From assembly GCF_041200175.1 (NCBI RefSeq), contig NZ_CP165727.1, positions 8,240,001-8,304,000 on the forward strand: a stretch of 64,000 nt of DNA, written 5' to 3'. This DNA comes from Streptomyces sp. R33. Its GTDB lineage: Bacteria > Actinomycetota > Actinomycetes > Streptomycetales > Streptomycetaceae. The notes beneath the pieces were generated by a model that had not been told where the DNA came from, made no database searches, and was given only the letters and a program-made list of their open reading frames with translations. Each line of letters begins with the position of its first letter. Positions within the stretch are counted from its first letter, which is position 1. The position numbers and the translations under genes are program-made. Below are positions 49,308 to 58,064 of the stretch, piece after piece.

Positions 49308-49544
49308 ATGACCGCGTCCGTCCCCCTCACCACAGGCTCCGACGCTGCCCGTCGTCCAGCCCCAGGCGTGCGGGAAACCCGGGCGACCGTGTGGGCGGTG
49401 GGCACATTGATGGCGACCACGCCCGCCCCGGCCCGCGAGGCAGAGCGCATCCTGTCCGATTCACTCATCACTCTGTGTGTCCTCATGGGCCGGCCAACCG
49501 CCTCCGAGGCAGTGCGCGAAGCCCTCCAGTACACCGGGGCCTGA
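49308..49544 (+). CDS. Small hypothetical protein
   Basis: A 78-residue frame from the ATG at 49308 (MTASVPLTTGSDAARRPAPG, VRETRATVWAVGTLMATTPA, EAERILSDSLITLCVLMGRP). Its helical C-terminal half vaguely recalls an ANTAR-type segment (VGTLMA) and it follows an STAS remnant, a frequent partner class, but the similarity is too weak to assign. Could be a fragment. Confidence 0.4.
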   Translation: MTASVPLTTGSDAARRPAPGVRETRATVWAVGTLMATTPAPAREAERILSDSLITLCVLMGRPTASEAVREALQYTGA

Positions 49545-49817
49545 GCCTGCGGGGCGGCGCACCACGGGGTGTTTCCCCCTCCTCACACCCTGGGGGAGCA
49601 GCAGATCATGCGCTGCTTTTAGAGCATGGAATCGCTGGGCGCCCGGTGGCATACGGGAGCCCCCCATATTGCCTGCCGCGGGAAGCGGCCCGCCGGCTGG
49701 CCCGGACCATGCCTGCTGGGACACTCCGAAGGGTCCGTCTGCGAGGAGCTGTCGGCCGCGCCCGGAAGCGAACCGCCTGCTGCCCTCGCCTCAAGCCGGT
49801 CGCCCTTCGGGTGTCGG

Positions 49818-50444
49818 TCAGTCTTCGAAGTAGTCGGTCAGGACGCAGCCCTTCACGAGTGCGGGGTCTTTGCGGTAGCCGCTGGGAGGGTTGAAATCGG
49901 GGTGGCAGTTTAGGATCAGCAGCCCGCCGGGCTTGATCGCGTTGCGGATGACAGGCTTCTGGTCGGGTAGGACGGCGAAGTCCTGGCCGAGGAGGAACTT
50001 GCCGCGGTGTCCCTTGTTCGGGCTTTCCTTTCGGTCTGCGTCGAGTTCAGCCTTGTACGTGGCCTGGAAGGTCTTCAGATCTTTGATCATGAAGATGCGG
50101 GTGCCTTTGCCGCAGGCCCCTCGTTCGCTGACGGCCCACTTGCTGTCGTAGGTCTCGTCACCGGGGAAGAAGTCGTCGTCGTGAGGGTCGGTGGAGATGT
50201 CGCTGCAATCGCCATACCCGTTGACGATCTGGGCGGCCTTCGCCATCGAGCCCGCCTTGGGCAGTCTGGCCTTGCCGTTGCCGTCGGAGCCGCCCGGTCC
50301 GTCGGTGCCGCCATTCTTGGCGGGCGCCTGATTGTCCAGGTAATCATTGAGGGAGTCTTTCCCTTCGTCACTGCCGCACGCAGTCAGGGCCGTGAGGCAG
50401 AGCAGGGCTGCGGTGCTGACGGCCACGATCCGTTGGATGCGCAT
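49818..50444 (-). CDS. Putative lipoprotein, unknown function
   Basis: A 208-residue protein from the ATG at 50444, with a GGGGG stretch about 10 bases upstream. The N terminus (MRIQRIVAVSTAALLCLTAL) leads to the lipobox LTAC at residues 19-22, so the Cys should be lipidated and the protein anchored outside the membrane. A Gly/Asn/Asp-rich linker follows, then a domain with QIVNGYGDCSDISTDPHDDD, GACGKGTRIFMIKDLKTFQA and PGGLLILNCHPDFNPPSGYR. Cys residues at DCSD, GACG, NCHP and KGCV may pair. It has the same general layout as the exported protein at 28898 but is not clearly homologous. Confidence 0.8.
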   Translation of the reverse strand: MRIQRIVAVSTAALLCLTALTACGSDEGKDSLNDYLDNQAPAKNGGTDGPGGSDGNGKARLPKAGSMAKAAQIVNGYGDCSDISTDPHDDDFFPGDETYDSKWAVSERGACGKGTRIFMIKDLKTFQATYKAELDADRKESPNKGHRGKFLLGQDFAVLPDQKPVIRNAIKPGGLLILNCHPDFNPPSGYRKDPALVKGCVLTDYFED

Positions 50445-50755
50445 GATGGCGGGGACCCCCGTGTAGATGATCACAATGCACCGACCCTAGATTTTTGGCG
50501 TGCGCATGGCAAATGCACCATCGACGGAGACGGGACCAGCGCCGCAGCCACCGTCCGGACCGTTTCACCAGTCCCGGTCGCGCGATGGTCGCCGCATAGC
50601 GGCCCTACTGCCCGTGCAACCCGGCCTGACGGTGCTCACCCTCGCCGTCATTCGGGGGTCATGAGTGAAGGGATTGCGGGCAAGGGCGCGGTGGGGGCAA
50701 GGCTCCCCGGAGGCCGGGCGTTCTGCCTGACCGGTGAAGAGGAAAGGAGATTTTC

Positions 50756-51205
50756 GTGTCGAAGGTCGAAGAGTCCGTCGAGGTCGACGTCCCCGTGCGG
50801 ACCGCCTACAACCAGTGGACGCAGTTCGAATCGTTCCCCCACTTCATGGACGGGGTCGAGCGGATCGAGCAGCGCACCGACACGATGACGCACTGGGTGG
50901 CGAAGATCGGTGGTGTGCGAAAGGACTTCGAGGCGGAGATCACCGAGCAGATTCCCGACGAACGGGTGGCGTGGACGACGCTGGGCGGTGAAGTGAAGCA
51001 GGCCGGCGTGGTCACCTTCCACCGCCTGGACGAGGCCAAGACCAAGGTGATGCTGCAGCTGGACTACGACCCGGAGGGCATCGCGGAGAACGTCGGCGAC
51101 AAGCTCGGCTTCGTGAAGCGGCAGATCACCGGCGACCTGAAGCGGTTCAAGGCGTACATCGAGGAGCGCGGCCGCGAGACCGGCTCCTGGCGCGGCGAAG
51201 TCTGA
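50756..51205 (+). CDS. SRPBCC-family (polyketide cyclase/dehydrase-like) protein
   Basis: A 149-residue protein from the GTG at 50756, preceded by AAAGGAG at 8 bases. Typical START/Bet v1-fold blocks are visible: VEESVEVDVPVRTAYNQWTQ, FESFPHFMDGVERIEQRTDT, WTTLGGEVKQAGVVTFHRLD and VKRQITGDLKRFKAYIEER. Proteins of this subgroup are common in actinomycete stress-response regions and bind hydrophobic ligands. The fold is certain, the ligand unknown. It stands alone on the plus strand. Confidence 0.9.
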   Translation: MSKVEESVEVDVPVRTAYNQWTQFESFPHFMDGVERIEQRTDTMTHWVAKIGGVRKDFEAEITEQIPDERVAWTTLGGEVKQAGVVTFHRLDEAKTKVMLQLDYDPEGIAENVGDKLGFVKRQITGDLKRFKAYIEERGRETGSWRGEV

Positions 51206-51539
51206 TCCCAGGAGCCGGCCTTGCTCGAAATCACCCCGCTTGGCCGGGCCCCTACACCGCAGCCTCCCGCCTTGGCGGTGATGGAGGAGCGGGGTGGCTC
51301 CGCTGAGACAGCGGTCGGCTGAGGAGGCCCCGGGCGTTGCATCGTGCCCGGGGCCCTGCCCCGTGACCTGCCGGGGACGCCGCACGGGTCCGGCAGCTGA
51401 GCCACGCGCGCAGGCTCTGAGCCGAGGGCGCCCTCGCCCGGCGTCTGGGGGTGATGCTGGGGCCGGCGGCGTTGCCCGACTCGTCGCCTTGCCGCGGGCC
51501 CAGTCAGCGGAGGCCGGTGCCGCCTCGTAGGCTGCGGAC
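51206..51539. other. Intergenic region, nothing recognised
   Basis: About 335 bases between two plus-strand genes; it should hold the carbonic anhydrase promoter. Confidence 0.35.
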
Positions 51540-52175
51540 ATGACTGAGATCCAGATGCCTGACAACGCCTATGACCTGCTGCTGGCCGGCAATCAGCGTT
51601 TCGTCTCCGGTACCCCCGAGCACCCGAACCAGGACGCCACCCGCCGCACCGAGACTGCGCCGTCCCAGCAGCCCTTCGCCGTGGTGTTCGGGTGCTCCGA
51701 CTCGCGGCTGGCCGCCGAGATCATTTTCGATCGGGGCCTGGGCGACCTGTTCGTGGTCCGCACCGCTGGGCATGTCGCGGGTACGGAAGTGCTCGGAAGC
51801 ATCGAGTTCGGTGTAAGCGTCCTCAACGCGCCGCTGGTCGTCGTCCTTGGCCACGACTCGTGTGGCGCTGTCGCCGCGGCCTGCTCGGCCCTGGAGGACG
51901 GGCAGACGCCGGGCGGATTCGTGCGTGACGTCGTCGAACGGGTTACCCCGAGCGTGCTGGCAGCCCGCGCCGCAGGACGTGAGACGGCCGAGGAGATACT
52001 GGCCGAGCACATCGAGCACACGGTGGACCTGCTGCTGGAGCGCTCCCGCGTCCTGGCCGAGCGGGTCGCCGACGGCCGGCTGGGCGTGGTGGGGCTGTCC
52101 TACAGGCTGGCCGACGGCAGTGCACAGCTCGTCACCGCCCGCGGCCTCGCTACGGCGACTCCCACCGCTTCCTGA
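51540..52175 (+). CDS. Beta-class carbonic anhydrase
   Basis: A 211-residue protein from the ATG at 51540. The zinc site is complete: CSDSR with Cys52 and the Asp54/Arg56 dyad, and GHDSCGAV with His105 and Cys108. Other family marks are LLAGNQRFVSGTPEHPNQDA, DLFVVRTAGHVAGTEVLGSI and GVVGLSYRLADGSAQLV. It interconverts CO2 and bicarbonate in the cytoplasm. There is no membrane segment or sulfate transporter partner. It is convergent with the TsaC gene; both appear to share the hairpin at 52184-52217. Confidence 0.96.
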   Translation: MTEIQMPDNAYDLLLAGNQRFVSGTPEHPNQDATRRTETAPSQQPFAVVFGCSDSRLAAEIIFDRGLGDLFVVRTAGHVAGTEVLGSIEFGVSVLNAPLVVVLGHDSCGAVAAACSALEDGQTPGGFVRDVVERVTPSVLAARAAGRETAEEILAEHIEHTVDLLLERSRVLAERVADGRLGVVGLSYRLADGSAQLVTARGLATATPTAS

Positions 52176-52183
52176 CCGTCCGG

Positions 52184-52217
52184 GCCGGGCCGCTCACCGG
52201 GAGGGTCGCGGCCCGGC
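52184..52217. terminator. Shared hairpin between convergent genes
   Basis: GCCGGGCCGC (52184-52193) pairs with GCGGCCCGGC (52208-52217) around 14 bases. It begins 9 bases past the carbonic anhydrase stop and overlaps the last codons of the opposing TsaC gene, so it can act as a bidirectional terminator. Confidence 0.6.
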
Positions 52218-53174
52218 GGCCCGGCGAAGCCGGTTGGCGATCGCCAGCCCCAACCCGTCCTCCACCGGGAGGGACGCGATGATGAGGTCGCATCCTTGTT
52301 GATCGAGCTCGCGCAGGTATCCGTACAAGCCGTGCGCGTAGGCGTCCATCGAATCGGGGATCGTCACCACGGCGTGCGCCTTGACCGCAGCGTCGGCGAA
52401 GGAGGCAGGAACGAAGACGCCAACCTTGTGCCCCGCCATCTGCGCGAGCTCGGCTTCGGCCACCACCCTCTCCGGCTCGACCAGGACGACCCGCGCACTT
52501 GGCGCATAGTGCGACGGGTGCTGGCCCGGCACTCGGACATGATTCGTCGAGGGCACCCCGATGGAACGCCCGAGCACCGCTTCGAGGTCCTCGCGGGTCA
52601 CACCGCCGGGCCTCAGGATGCTCGGGATGTCGCCCGTGACGTCAACAATGGTCGACTCGACGCCGACCTCGCACGCGCCGCCGTCCAGCACGAAGTCGAC
52701 GGCATCACCAAGCTCCAGGCGGACGTGGCCCGCGGTGGTGGGGCTGACCGAGCCGAAGCGGTTGGCGGACGGGGCCGTGACGCCGCCCCCGAACGCCGAC
52801 AGCAGGGCGAGGGCGACTGGGTGGTCCGGCACACGCACGGCCACCGTCTCCAACCCACCTGTCGCTTCCAGGGGCACCCGGTGACCGCGCCGCAGGACCA
52901 GGGTCAGCGGTCCCGGCCAGAAGTGTTCGGCCAGCAGACGCGCGGTGGTGGGCACGGTCTCGACCCAGTCGTCCAGGTGCTCTGCAGCGGCGATGTGGAC
53001 GATCAGCGGGTGAGAGGGCGGGCGCCCCTTCGCCTGGAAGATCCGCGCGACGGCGACGGGGTCTTCCGCGTTCGCGCCCAGGCCGTAGACGGTCTCGGTC
53101 GGAAGGGCCACCAGACCGCCGGCGCGCAATACCTCGGCTGCCTTCTCGATGTCGCTGGTCGTTGCCGTCACCAT
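52194..53174 (-). CDS. L-threonylcarbamoyladenylate synthase (Sua5/TsaC type)
   Basis: A 326-residue two-domain Sua5-type protein from the ATG at 53174 (53207 is an alternative). The YrdC domain has LRAGGLVALPTETVYGLGAN, RIFQAKGRPPSHPLIVHIA, WPGPLTLVLRR, TVAVRVPDHPVALALL and APSANRFGSVSPTTAGHV. The Sua5 C-terminal domain follows (HVRVPGQHPSHYAPSARVVL, YAHGLYGYLRELDQQGCDLI). It makes threonylcarbamoyl-AMP from Thr, bicarbonate and ATP for t6A modification of tRNA. Bicarbonate use makes the neighbouring carbonic anhydrase a suggestive but unproven partner. A second chromosomal copy is expected, so this may be an accessory paralog. Confidence 0.93.
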   Translation of the reverse strand: MVTATTSDIEKAAEVLRAGGLVALPTETVYGLGANAEDPVAVARIFQAKGRPPSHPLIVHIAAAEHLDDWVETVPTTARLLAEHFWPGPLTLVLRRGHRVPLEATGGLETVAVRVPDHPVALALLSAFGGGVTAPSANRFGSVSPTTAGHVRLELGDAVDFVLDGGACEVGVESTIVDVTGDIPSILRPGGVTREDLEAVLGRSIGVPSTNHVRVPGQHPSHYAPSARVVLVEPERVVAEAELAQMAGHKVGVFVPASFADAAVKAHAVVTIPDSMDAYAHGLYGYLRELDQQGCDLIIASLPVEDGLGLAIANRLRRAAGPRPSR

Positions 53175-53360
53175 CGCATTACTCCACTGTTTCGCTCCCA
53201 CATCCATGCCCTCGCCGGCACACGAGACGAGGCCACGCACGTCTTGCGGACCCCATCATGCCGCCCCGGACCGGCGTCCACTGCCAGCGTGACCTCAGGG
53301 GCAGAAGCTGAACGTGGAGCGGGGTCGGGTACCGCCGTGCGGCGGGAAGACAGGGGTGGT

Positions 53361-54362
53361 TCACGGGCGGCTGCTCCTGCTGGTCAGCAGCCGCCCGAGA
53401 GGCCAGGTCGTGATCAGTCGGTCCGCGCCCAGGCCGACCCGTGCGGCGCGCGCGTAGCCCGTGCTCTGCCAGTGCAGCTGTTCGGGGGCGTGGGCGTCGG
53501 TGTCCACGGCGAAGCGGCAGCCCGCGGCGGCGGCCTGTACGAGCAGGTCGTCTGGCGGGTCGCGCCGTTCGGGTCGGCAGTTGATCTCCACGGCGGTGCC
53601 CGCCTCTGCGCACGCGGCGAATACGGCCTCGGCGTCGAAGCGGGACTGCGGGCGCCCCCGGCCGGTGATGATCCGTCCCGTGCAGTGGCCCAGGACGTCG
53701 ACGTGCGGGTTGCTCACCGCGGCCAGCAGGCGGGCGGTCATCGGCTCGGGCTCCGAGCGGAGCTTGGAGTGCACGGATGCCACGACGACGTCGAGCCGGC
53801 CCAGCAGGCCCTCCTCCTGGTCGAGTGAGCCGTCCTCGAGGATGTCGCACTCGATACCGGTCAGCAGCCGAAAATCCGGGCCCATCCGGGAGTTCACGGC
53901 GGCCACGGCTTCCAGTTGGGTTTCGAGTCGCTCGGGGCTCAGTCCGTGGGCGATCGTCAGCCGCGGCGAGTGATCGGTCAGAACGGCCCACTGGTGGCCC
54001 AGGGCGCGGGCCGCGTCGGCCATGGTCTCGAGCGGGCTGCCGCCGTCCGACCAGTCGGAGTGCAGGTGGCAGTCCCCGGTGCTCGCAGCCGCGAGGTCCC
54101 AGCCGGCCAGGGCGGCGGGGTCGGCTTCGGCCTCCAGGCGGGCCAGGTAGCGCGGCATCGCGCCGGTCGATGCCTGGGCGATCACCTCGGCGGTGACCGG
54201 GCCCACCCCGCGCAGCCGTGCGGCCTGGGCGGCGTCCACCGGGCCCGGTGGCAGGTGGCGGACGGCGTCGGCCGCCGTGTGAAAGGCCCGCACCCGGTAC
54301 GGGGACGCCCCGCGCCATTCGAGGAGGAAGGCGATCCGGCGCAGCGCTTCGTCCGGGGTCAT
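53361..54362 (-). CDS. PHP-domain phosphoesterase with N-terminal helix-hairpin-helix
   Basis: A 333-residue protein starting at the ATG at 54362, which overlaps the SDR stop (ATGA). Residues 1-90 resemble the helix-hairpin-helix 8-kDa part of PolX (ALRRIAFLLEWRGASPYRVR, ARLRGVGPVTAEVIAQAS). The rest is a PHP domain with metal motifs DCHLHSDWSD, LTDHSPRLTIAHGL, LLTGIECDILEDGSL, VVASVHSKL, VDVLGHCTGRII and AVDTDAHAPEQL. It therefore looks like a PolX protein without the polymerase core. PHP enzymes cleave phosphoesters with three metals. Activity on DNA ends or small phosphoesters is open. Co-transcribed with the SDR gene. Confidence 0.9.
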   Translation of the reverse strand: MTPDEALRRIAFLLEWRGASPYRVRAFHTAADAVRHLPPGPVDAAQAARLRGVGPVTAEVIAQASTGAMPRYLARLEAEADPAALAGWDLAAASTGDCHLHSDWSDGGSPLETMADAARALGHQWAVLTDHSPRLTIAHGLSPERLETQLEAVAAVNSRMGPDFRLLTGIECDILEDGSLDQEEGLLGRLDVVVASVHSKLRSEPEPMTARLLAAVSNPHVDVLGHCTGRIITGRGRPQSRFDAEAVFAACAEAGTAVEINCRPERRDPPDDLLVQAAAAGCRFAVDTDAHAPEQLHWQSTGYARAARVGLGADRLITTWPLGRLLTSRSSRP

Positions 54363-55252
54363 GGCAGGGGTGTTCCACCGGTGGCGTTGACGATTTCGCC
54401 GGTGATGTAGGAGGCCCGGTCGGAGGCGAGGAAGACGTACGCGGGTGCCATCTCCGCCGGCTGTGCGGGCCGGCCCAACGGCGACTGCTCGCCGAACTTC
54501 GTCGGGTCGGGCATCGTCGCGGGGATCAGCGGGGTCCACACCGGTCCGGGAGCCACGGCGTTGGCCCGGATGCCGCGCTCGGCGAGCATTTGGGCGAGGC
54601 TGTGGGTGAAGGAGATGATCGCGGACTTGGTCATGGCGTAGTCGAGTAGGTGCGGGCTGGGCTGGTAGCCCTGCACGGATGCGGTATTGATCACCGAGGC
54701 GCCGGCCGGCATGTGGGCCAGCGCGGCCTTGGTGAGCCAGAACATCCCGTACAGGTTGGTCTTCATCACCCGGTCGAACTGCTCGGTGGTGATCGCCTCG
54801 ATCCCGTCCGGCTGGGCCATCTGGTAGGCGGCGTTGTTGACGAGCAGGTCGATGCCGCCCAGTTCGCCCACTGCCTTGTCGACGAGGGCGGTGCACTCGG
54901 CTTCGTGCCGGATGTCGCAGGCGACGGCCACCGCTGTGCGGCCGGCCTGGTGGATCAGTCGGGCGGTCTCCTCCGCCTCCTCGGCTTCCTCGGGCAGGTG
55001 CGTGAAGACGACGTCGGCGCCTTCCCGTGCGAAGGCCAGGCAGACGGCGCGGCCGATCCCGGAGTCCCCTCCGGTGACCAAGGCCTTGCGGTCGTTCAGT
55101 AGGCCGTGGCCCTGGTAGGTGTCCTCACCGTGGTCGGGGCGGGGTTTCATCGCCTCGGTCGAGCCGGGATGGTCCTGGTCCTGCTCGGGAAACGGCGGAC
55201 GGGGGTGCAGCCCCACCGGATCGGTGAGGCGGGCCTGCTCGTGGGAAGTCAT
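54359..55252 (-). CDS. SDR-family oxidoreductase (glucose dehydrogenase-like)
   Basis: A 297-residue protein from the ATG at 55252, with AAGGAG 6 bases upstream. A polar N-terminal extension of about 45 residues (as in YghA/YhdF-type enzymes) precedes the Rossmann motif KALVTGGDSGIGRAV (TGGDSGIG at 60-67). Then come LLVNNAAYQMAQP, ASVINTASVQGYQPSP with the catalytic Ser, and DYAMTKSAIISFTHSL with the Tyr-x-x-x-Lys pair. The end, YVFLASDRASYITGEIVNAT, is typical. It should use NAD(P)H. It overlaps the PHP gene by four bases and follows the FMN reductase gene after 37 bases. Two remnants of related SDR genes lie nearby. Confidence 0.93.
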   Translation of the reverse strand: MTSHEQARLTDPVGLHPRPPFPEQDQDHPGSTEAMKPRPDHGEDTYQGHGLLNDRKALVTGGDSGIGRAVCLAFAREGADVVFTHLPEEAEEAEETARLIHQAGRTAVAVACDIRHEAECTALVDKAVGELGGIDLLVNNAAYQMAQPDGIEAITTEQFDRVMKTNLYGMFWLTKAALAHMPAGASVINTASVQGYQPSPHLLDYAMTKSAIISFTHSLAQMLAERGIRANAVAPGPVWTPLIPATMPDPTKFGEQSPLGRPAQPAEMAPAYVFLASDRASYITGEIVNATGGTPLP

Positions 55253-55289
55253 CGCGGTCTCCTTCCGGCTCGGACGGGTGGGACGGCGG

Positions 55290-55919
55290 TCAGTAAGAGG
55301 GCGGGTAGGGGGCGGCCTTGAGACGGCGCGCGAGGTGCGCGGTGTTCGCGGCAAGGGTCCTGGTCGTGGCCGCGGTCTTCTCGGGGGTCTTGTCGAGGTC
55401 CTGGTAGTCGGTGCCCTGCATGGCCTCGCCGACCCAGTAGGTGACCGCGTTCGGAGCGAGGGAGAAACCGACGTCGTTCAGACCCTGGAACAGGTCGGCG
55501 CTGACGTGGTGGGCGCCGTCTTCGTTGCCGACGACGCACACGGCCGCGGCCTTGCCGTAGGTGAGCATGCGGCCCTCGTCGTCGCTTTCACCGAGTTCGG
55601 CGTCGAGGCGTTCCAGGACGCGCTGGGCGAGGCTGGAGGGGTGCCCCAGCCAGATGGGCGTGGACAGGACCAGGATGTCGCAGCCCAGGATCGTGTCGCG
55701 GATCTCCGGCCAGGAATCCTCCTCTCCCATGTCGACCTCGACGCCTGGTTTGACGTCGTGGTCGGCGATCCGGATCACCTTCCCGGTAACGCCGTGATCG
55801 GCCAAGGCGGCCATGGTCTGCTCGGCCAGCAACTGCGAGCTGGACCGTTTCGGCGACGGCGAAAGCGTGCAGACCAGCGCGACAGCGCGCAGTGGCGTGG
55901 TTCCGGTGGTGGTGTCCAT
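55290..55919 (-). CDS. Flavodoxin-fold NAD(P)H-dependent FMN reductase
   Basis: A 209-residue flavodoxin-like protein from the ATG at 55919. The phosphate-binding loop is VALVCTLSPSPKRSSSQLLA; STPIWLGHPSSLAQRVLERL and VVGNEDGAHHVSADLFQGLN are the other FMN-contacting loops. It probably reduces FMN, quinones or disulfides with NAD(P)H. It is the first gene of a presumed reductase-SDR-PHP operon on the minus strand. Confidence 0.88.
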   Translation of the reverse strand: MDTTTGTTPLRAVALVCTLSPSPKRSSSQLLAEQTMAALADHGVTGKVIRIADHDVKPGVEVDMGEEDSWPEIRDTILGCDILVLSTPIWLGHPSSLAQRVLERLDAELGESDDEGRMLTYGKAAAVCVVGNEDGAHHVSADLFQGLNDVGFSLAPNAVTYWVGEAMQGTDYQDLDKTPEKTAATTRTLAANTAHLARRLKAAPYPPSY

Positions 55920-55984
55920 GTGATCCGGCTACCCCGATGGTCATGCTCTATCCCGCCCCGTCACGGTGATACCCGCCGATCGAG

Positions 55985-56310
55985 GGTCGTGACGGAGGGG
56001 CCGCTCATGGGACATCCGGCGGTGTCCTTCTGCTTTGAGCTGCGGGGCAGGCAGGACCTTGTTGGCCAGGCCCTGCGCCCTGGTCTTCGGCGATCCGGCG
56101 ACGAGCTTGTCCTTGCCCGCGAACATGTCGGCACGGCGGAATAGGGGCCTGGAACGAGCCCGGCATGGTGGAGGCGATGGAAGAGGTGATCAGCATGCGC
56201 CCCTCGTCGGCCGCGGCCACCGACCGCAGCAGCCGCTTGGCCACGTGCACGGCGTTGCGGTGCGCGAGGGCCGCGGTGCGCACCGCGCGCTGGCAAAGTG
56301 GGGGAGTGAG
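55985..56310 (-). pseudogene. SDR-family dehydrogenase remnant with internal deletion
   Basis: Read on the minus strand, AVHVAKRLLRSVAAADEGRM and LITSSIASTMPGSFQAP are the central part of an SDR enzyme. About 50 expected residues, including the Tyr-Lys catalytic pair, are missing. A different frame then gives MFAGKDKLVAGSPKTRAQGL and ANKVLPAPQLKAEGHRRM, the C terminus. The gene is broken by deletion and frameshift. Its 5' end runs into the start region of the DUF488 gene. Confidence 0.6.
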
Positions 56311-56320
56311 GGGAGCGGTG

Positions 56321-56806
56321 ATGGGACGCATCGCGACGATCGGCGTTTACGGCTTCACAGCCGGAGCCTTCCTCGAGAAGCTTGCCGGCGGGGGCGTGGG
56401 GCTGCTGCTCGACCTTCGCCAGCGCCGTGGCGTTCGGGGCCCCGAGTATTCATGGGCGAATTCGGTGCGGCTCCAGCGCGCGCTTGCCGCGGAGGACATC
56501 GGCTACCGGCACGTGAAGGAGCTGGCGCCGACGACGGAACTGCGTCATCTCCAGTACCGCGAGGACGACCGCCAAGGTGTGGGCAAGCGCAACCGGGTCG
56601 CGCTCGCGCCCGAGTACATCCAGCGCTACACCCTGGAGATCCTCGACCCGTTCGACCTCGGCGCGCTCGTGGCCGAGCTTCCGAGCGGCTCGGCGACCGC
56701 CCTCTTCTGCGTCGAGCGCGATCCGGAGGCATGTCACCGCTCGCTCGTGGCCGAGCGCTTGCGTGCCGAGCACGGCCTGCCAGTCACGGATATCCGTCCA
56801 AGCTAG
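56321..56806 (+). CDS. DUF488-family protein
   Basis: A 161-residue protein starting at the ATG at 56321 (GAGGGGAG 5 bases upstream); the longer frame upstream overlaps the SDR remnant and is not credible. Family features are IATIGVYGFTAGAFLEKLAG, LLLDLRQRRGVRGPEYSWAN and the Cys-His-Arg motif in LFCVERDPEACHRSLVAERL. DUF488 proteins are cytosolic; some carry the Cys as a possible catalytic or metal-binding residue, but no activity is established. Confidence 0.88.
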   Translation: MGRIATIGVYGFTAGAFLEKLAGGGVGLLLDLRQRRGVRGPEYSWANSVRLQRALAAEDIGYRHVKELAPTTELRHLQYREDDRQGVGKRNRVALAPEYIQRYTLEILDPFDLGALVAELPSGSATALFCVERDPEACHRSLVAERLRAEHGLPVTDIRPS

Positions 56807-57007
56807 TGGGCGCCTCCGCTGTTCAGGGGCCTAACTGATCATTCCGGAATGATCTCCAGCCACCGGATCCGGGTGATGTTGGCCGTCAGCCCAGCAGTCC
56901 TTGATGGAGGCCGGCTCTGCGCTCGTAGCGGCTGCAGAGAAGATCCGGCGGCGAATGCGAGAGCCGAGTCACGCTGGTGCGCGCCATGCTCGCTGTCGGC
57001 AGGGGAA

Positions 57008-57157
57008 GTCCGCCTCGCAGAGGGCGGTGAGAGGTCTCGCGGCGGCGGCTCGTCGGAGCGCACGAAGGACGAGCTGTACCAGGAGGCGAAGAAGCGTGGC
57101 ATCGAGGGACGCTCGACAATGACGAAGCAGCGGCTCAAGAGCGCCCTCAGCCACTGA
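57008..57157 (+). pseudogene. Fragment with Rho-N/SAP-like C terminus
   Basis: The last 45 residues of a plus-strand frame (GGERSRGGGSSERTKDELYQ, EAKKRGIEGRSTMTKQRLKS) form a small DNA/RNA-binding helix-extended-helix of the Rho-N or SAP kind that ends many short actinobacterial proteins. The residues before it look random and no start is supported, so only the 3' end seems preserved. Confidence 0.4.
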
Positions 57158-57307
57158 CCGCACCCGGGCCCGGCTCCTGCCACCGGGTGCTCACCGCAGG
57201 CACGCCTTCACCCCCAGGACCGTCACGGCCCGGCTCCCCTGGCGGCCAGGTCCAGCCGGGCTCCGACGCCGGGGGCGTGCCGTGCACGCGCTGGTGGCAC
57301 CGGGCGG

Positions 57308-57646
57308 GTGAAGCCGGTGCGCCGAGCGGCCGCGGGCAGGTGCCCGGCTCGGCGCGAACCGCAGGATGAGCGGAAACAGCCCCCCGGTCTCAAGGACCGT
57401 GCTCAGGTCACCTTCGTCCTGCCCGCCGACACTCCGCCCGGAGCGGTCAGCGTCGTCGGTGACTTCAACGGCTGGAAGCCAGGCGCCCACACCCCTGAAC
57501 CGCGCAGCGACGGCAAGCGCGCGGTCACGGTCGCCTTGCCGGCGAGGAGCGTGCATTCCTTCCGCTACCTGGCGGCGGGCGACTACTGGTTCAACGAAGA
57601 CCACGCCGATGGCCACGACGGCACCAACAGCCTCCTGCACACCTGA
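57308..57646 (+). CDS. CBM48/isoamylase-N-like domain protein
   Basis: A 112-residue frame from GTG 57308. Residues 28-110 form an early-set (AMPK/CBM48-like) glycan-binding beta sandwich: LKDRAQVTFVLPADTPPGAV, SVVGDFNGWKPGAHTPEPRS, RSVHSFRYLAAGDYWFNEDH. Such stand-alone domains of about 90-110 residues are common in Streptomyces stress regions and may bind glycogen or maltodextrins. The first 27 residues are basic and poorly conserved, so the true start may be later or altered. Confidence 0.7.
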   Translation: MKPVRRAAAGRCPARREPQDERKQPPGLKDRAQVTFVLPADTPPGAVSVVGDFNGWKPGAHTPEPRSDGKRAVTVALPARSVHSFRYLAAGDYWFNEDHADGHDGTNSLLHT

Positions 57647-58064
57647 TCCGACACCTCGGGCGCGGACTCACCCAAGCAGTTGACCCCTGCCCTCCGACCG
57701 GCCGGGCCGCTGGCTCCTGCCGGATGGCGAGAGGAAAACCTCCAACCACCACGGCTCGCGAGCTGACCGGGGCCGCCAAGGGCATCGGTACCGAAGAGAA
57801 GTTCCTTGAGGTCGCGAAGAAGATGACGCGGATGGGCGCCAGAGCGCTGGCGATCTGCGGCGGCGATGAAGAGCTCAAGGGCATGACCTGCGCCCACCGG
57901 ATGGGCGGGGCCCCTGGCGGCACAGCTGCGCCGCCTGCTCGATCTGACCGGAGCGCTTTCCCTGCTCGAGGTGCGCGAGAGCGGTGAGGAGATCTGGCTG
58001 AGCGTCGACGAGCCAGGACCCGGTCCGGGCGGCGGTGAGCTGATCGCGGTGCTGGGTGCTGCCG
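57647..58064. other. Intergenic region with a possible STAS-like fragment
   Basis: About 420 bases. A plus-strand fragment near 57915-58105 (LAAQLRRLLDLTGALSLLEV, RESGEEIWLSVDEPGPGPGG) recalls the end of an STAS-type anti-sigma antagonist but has no start. It runs into the 3' end of the opposing gene. Nothing else was recognised. Confidence 0.35.

Noticed and set aside
49281..49544. ANTAR regulator
   Set aside because: Only a vague VGTLMA similarity; left as a hypothetical protein.
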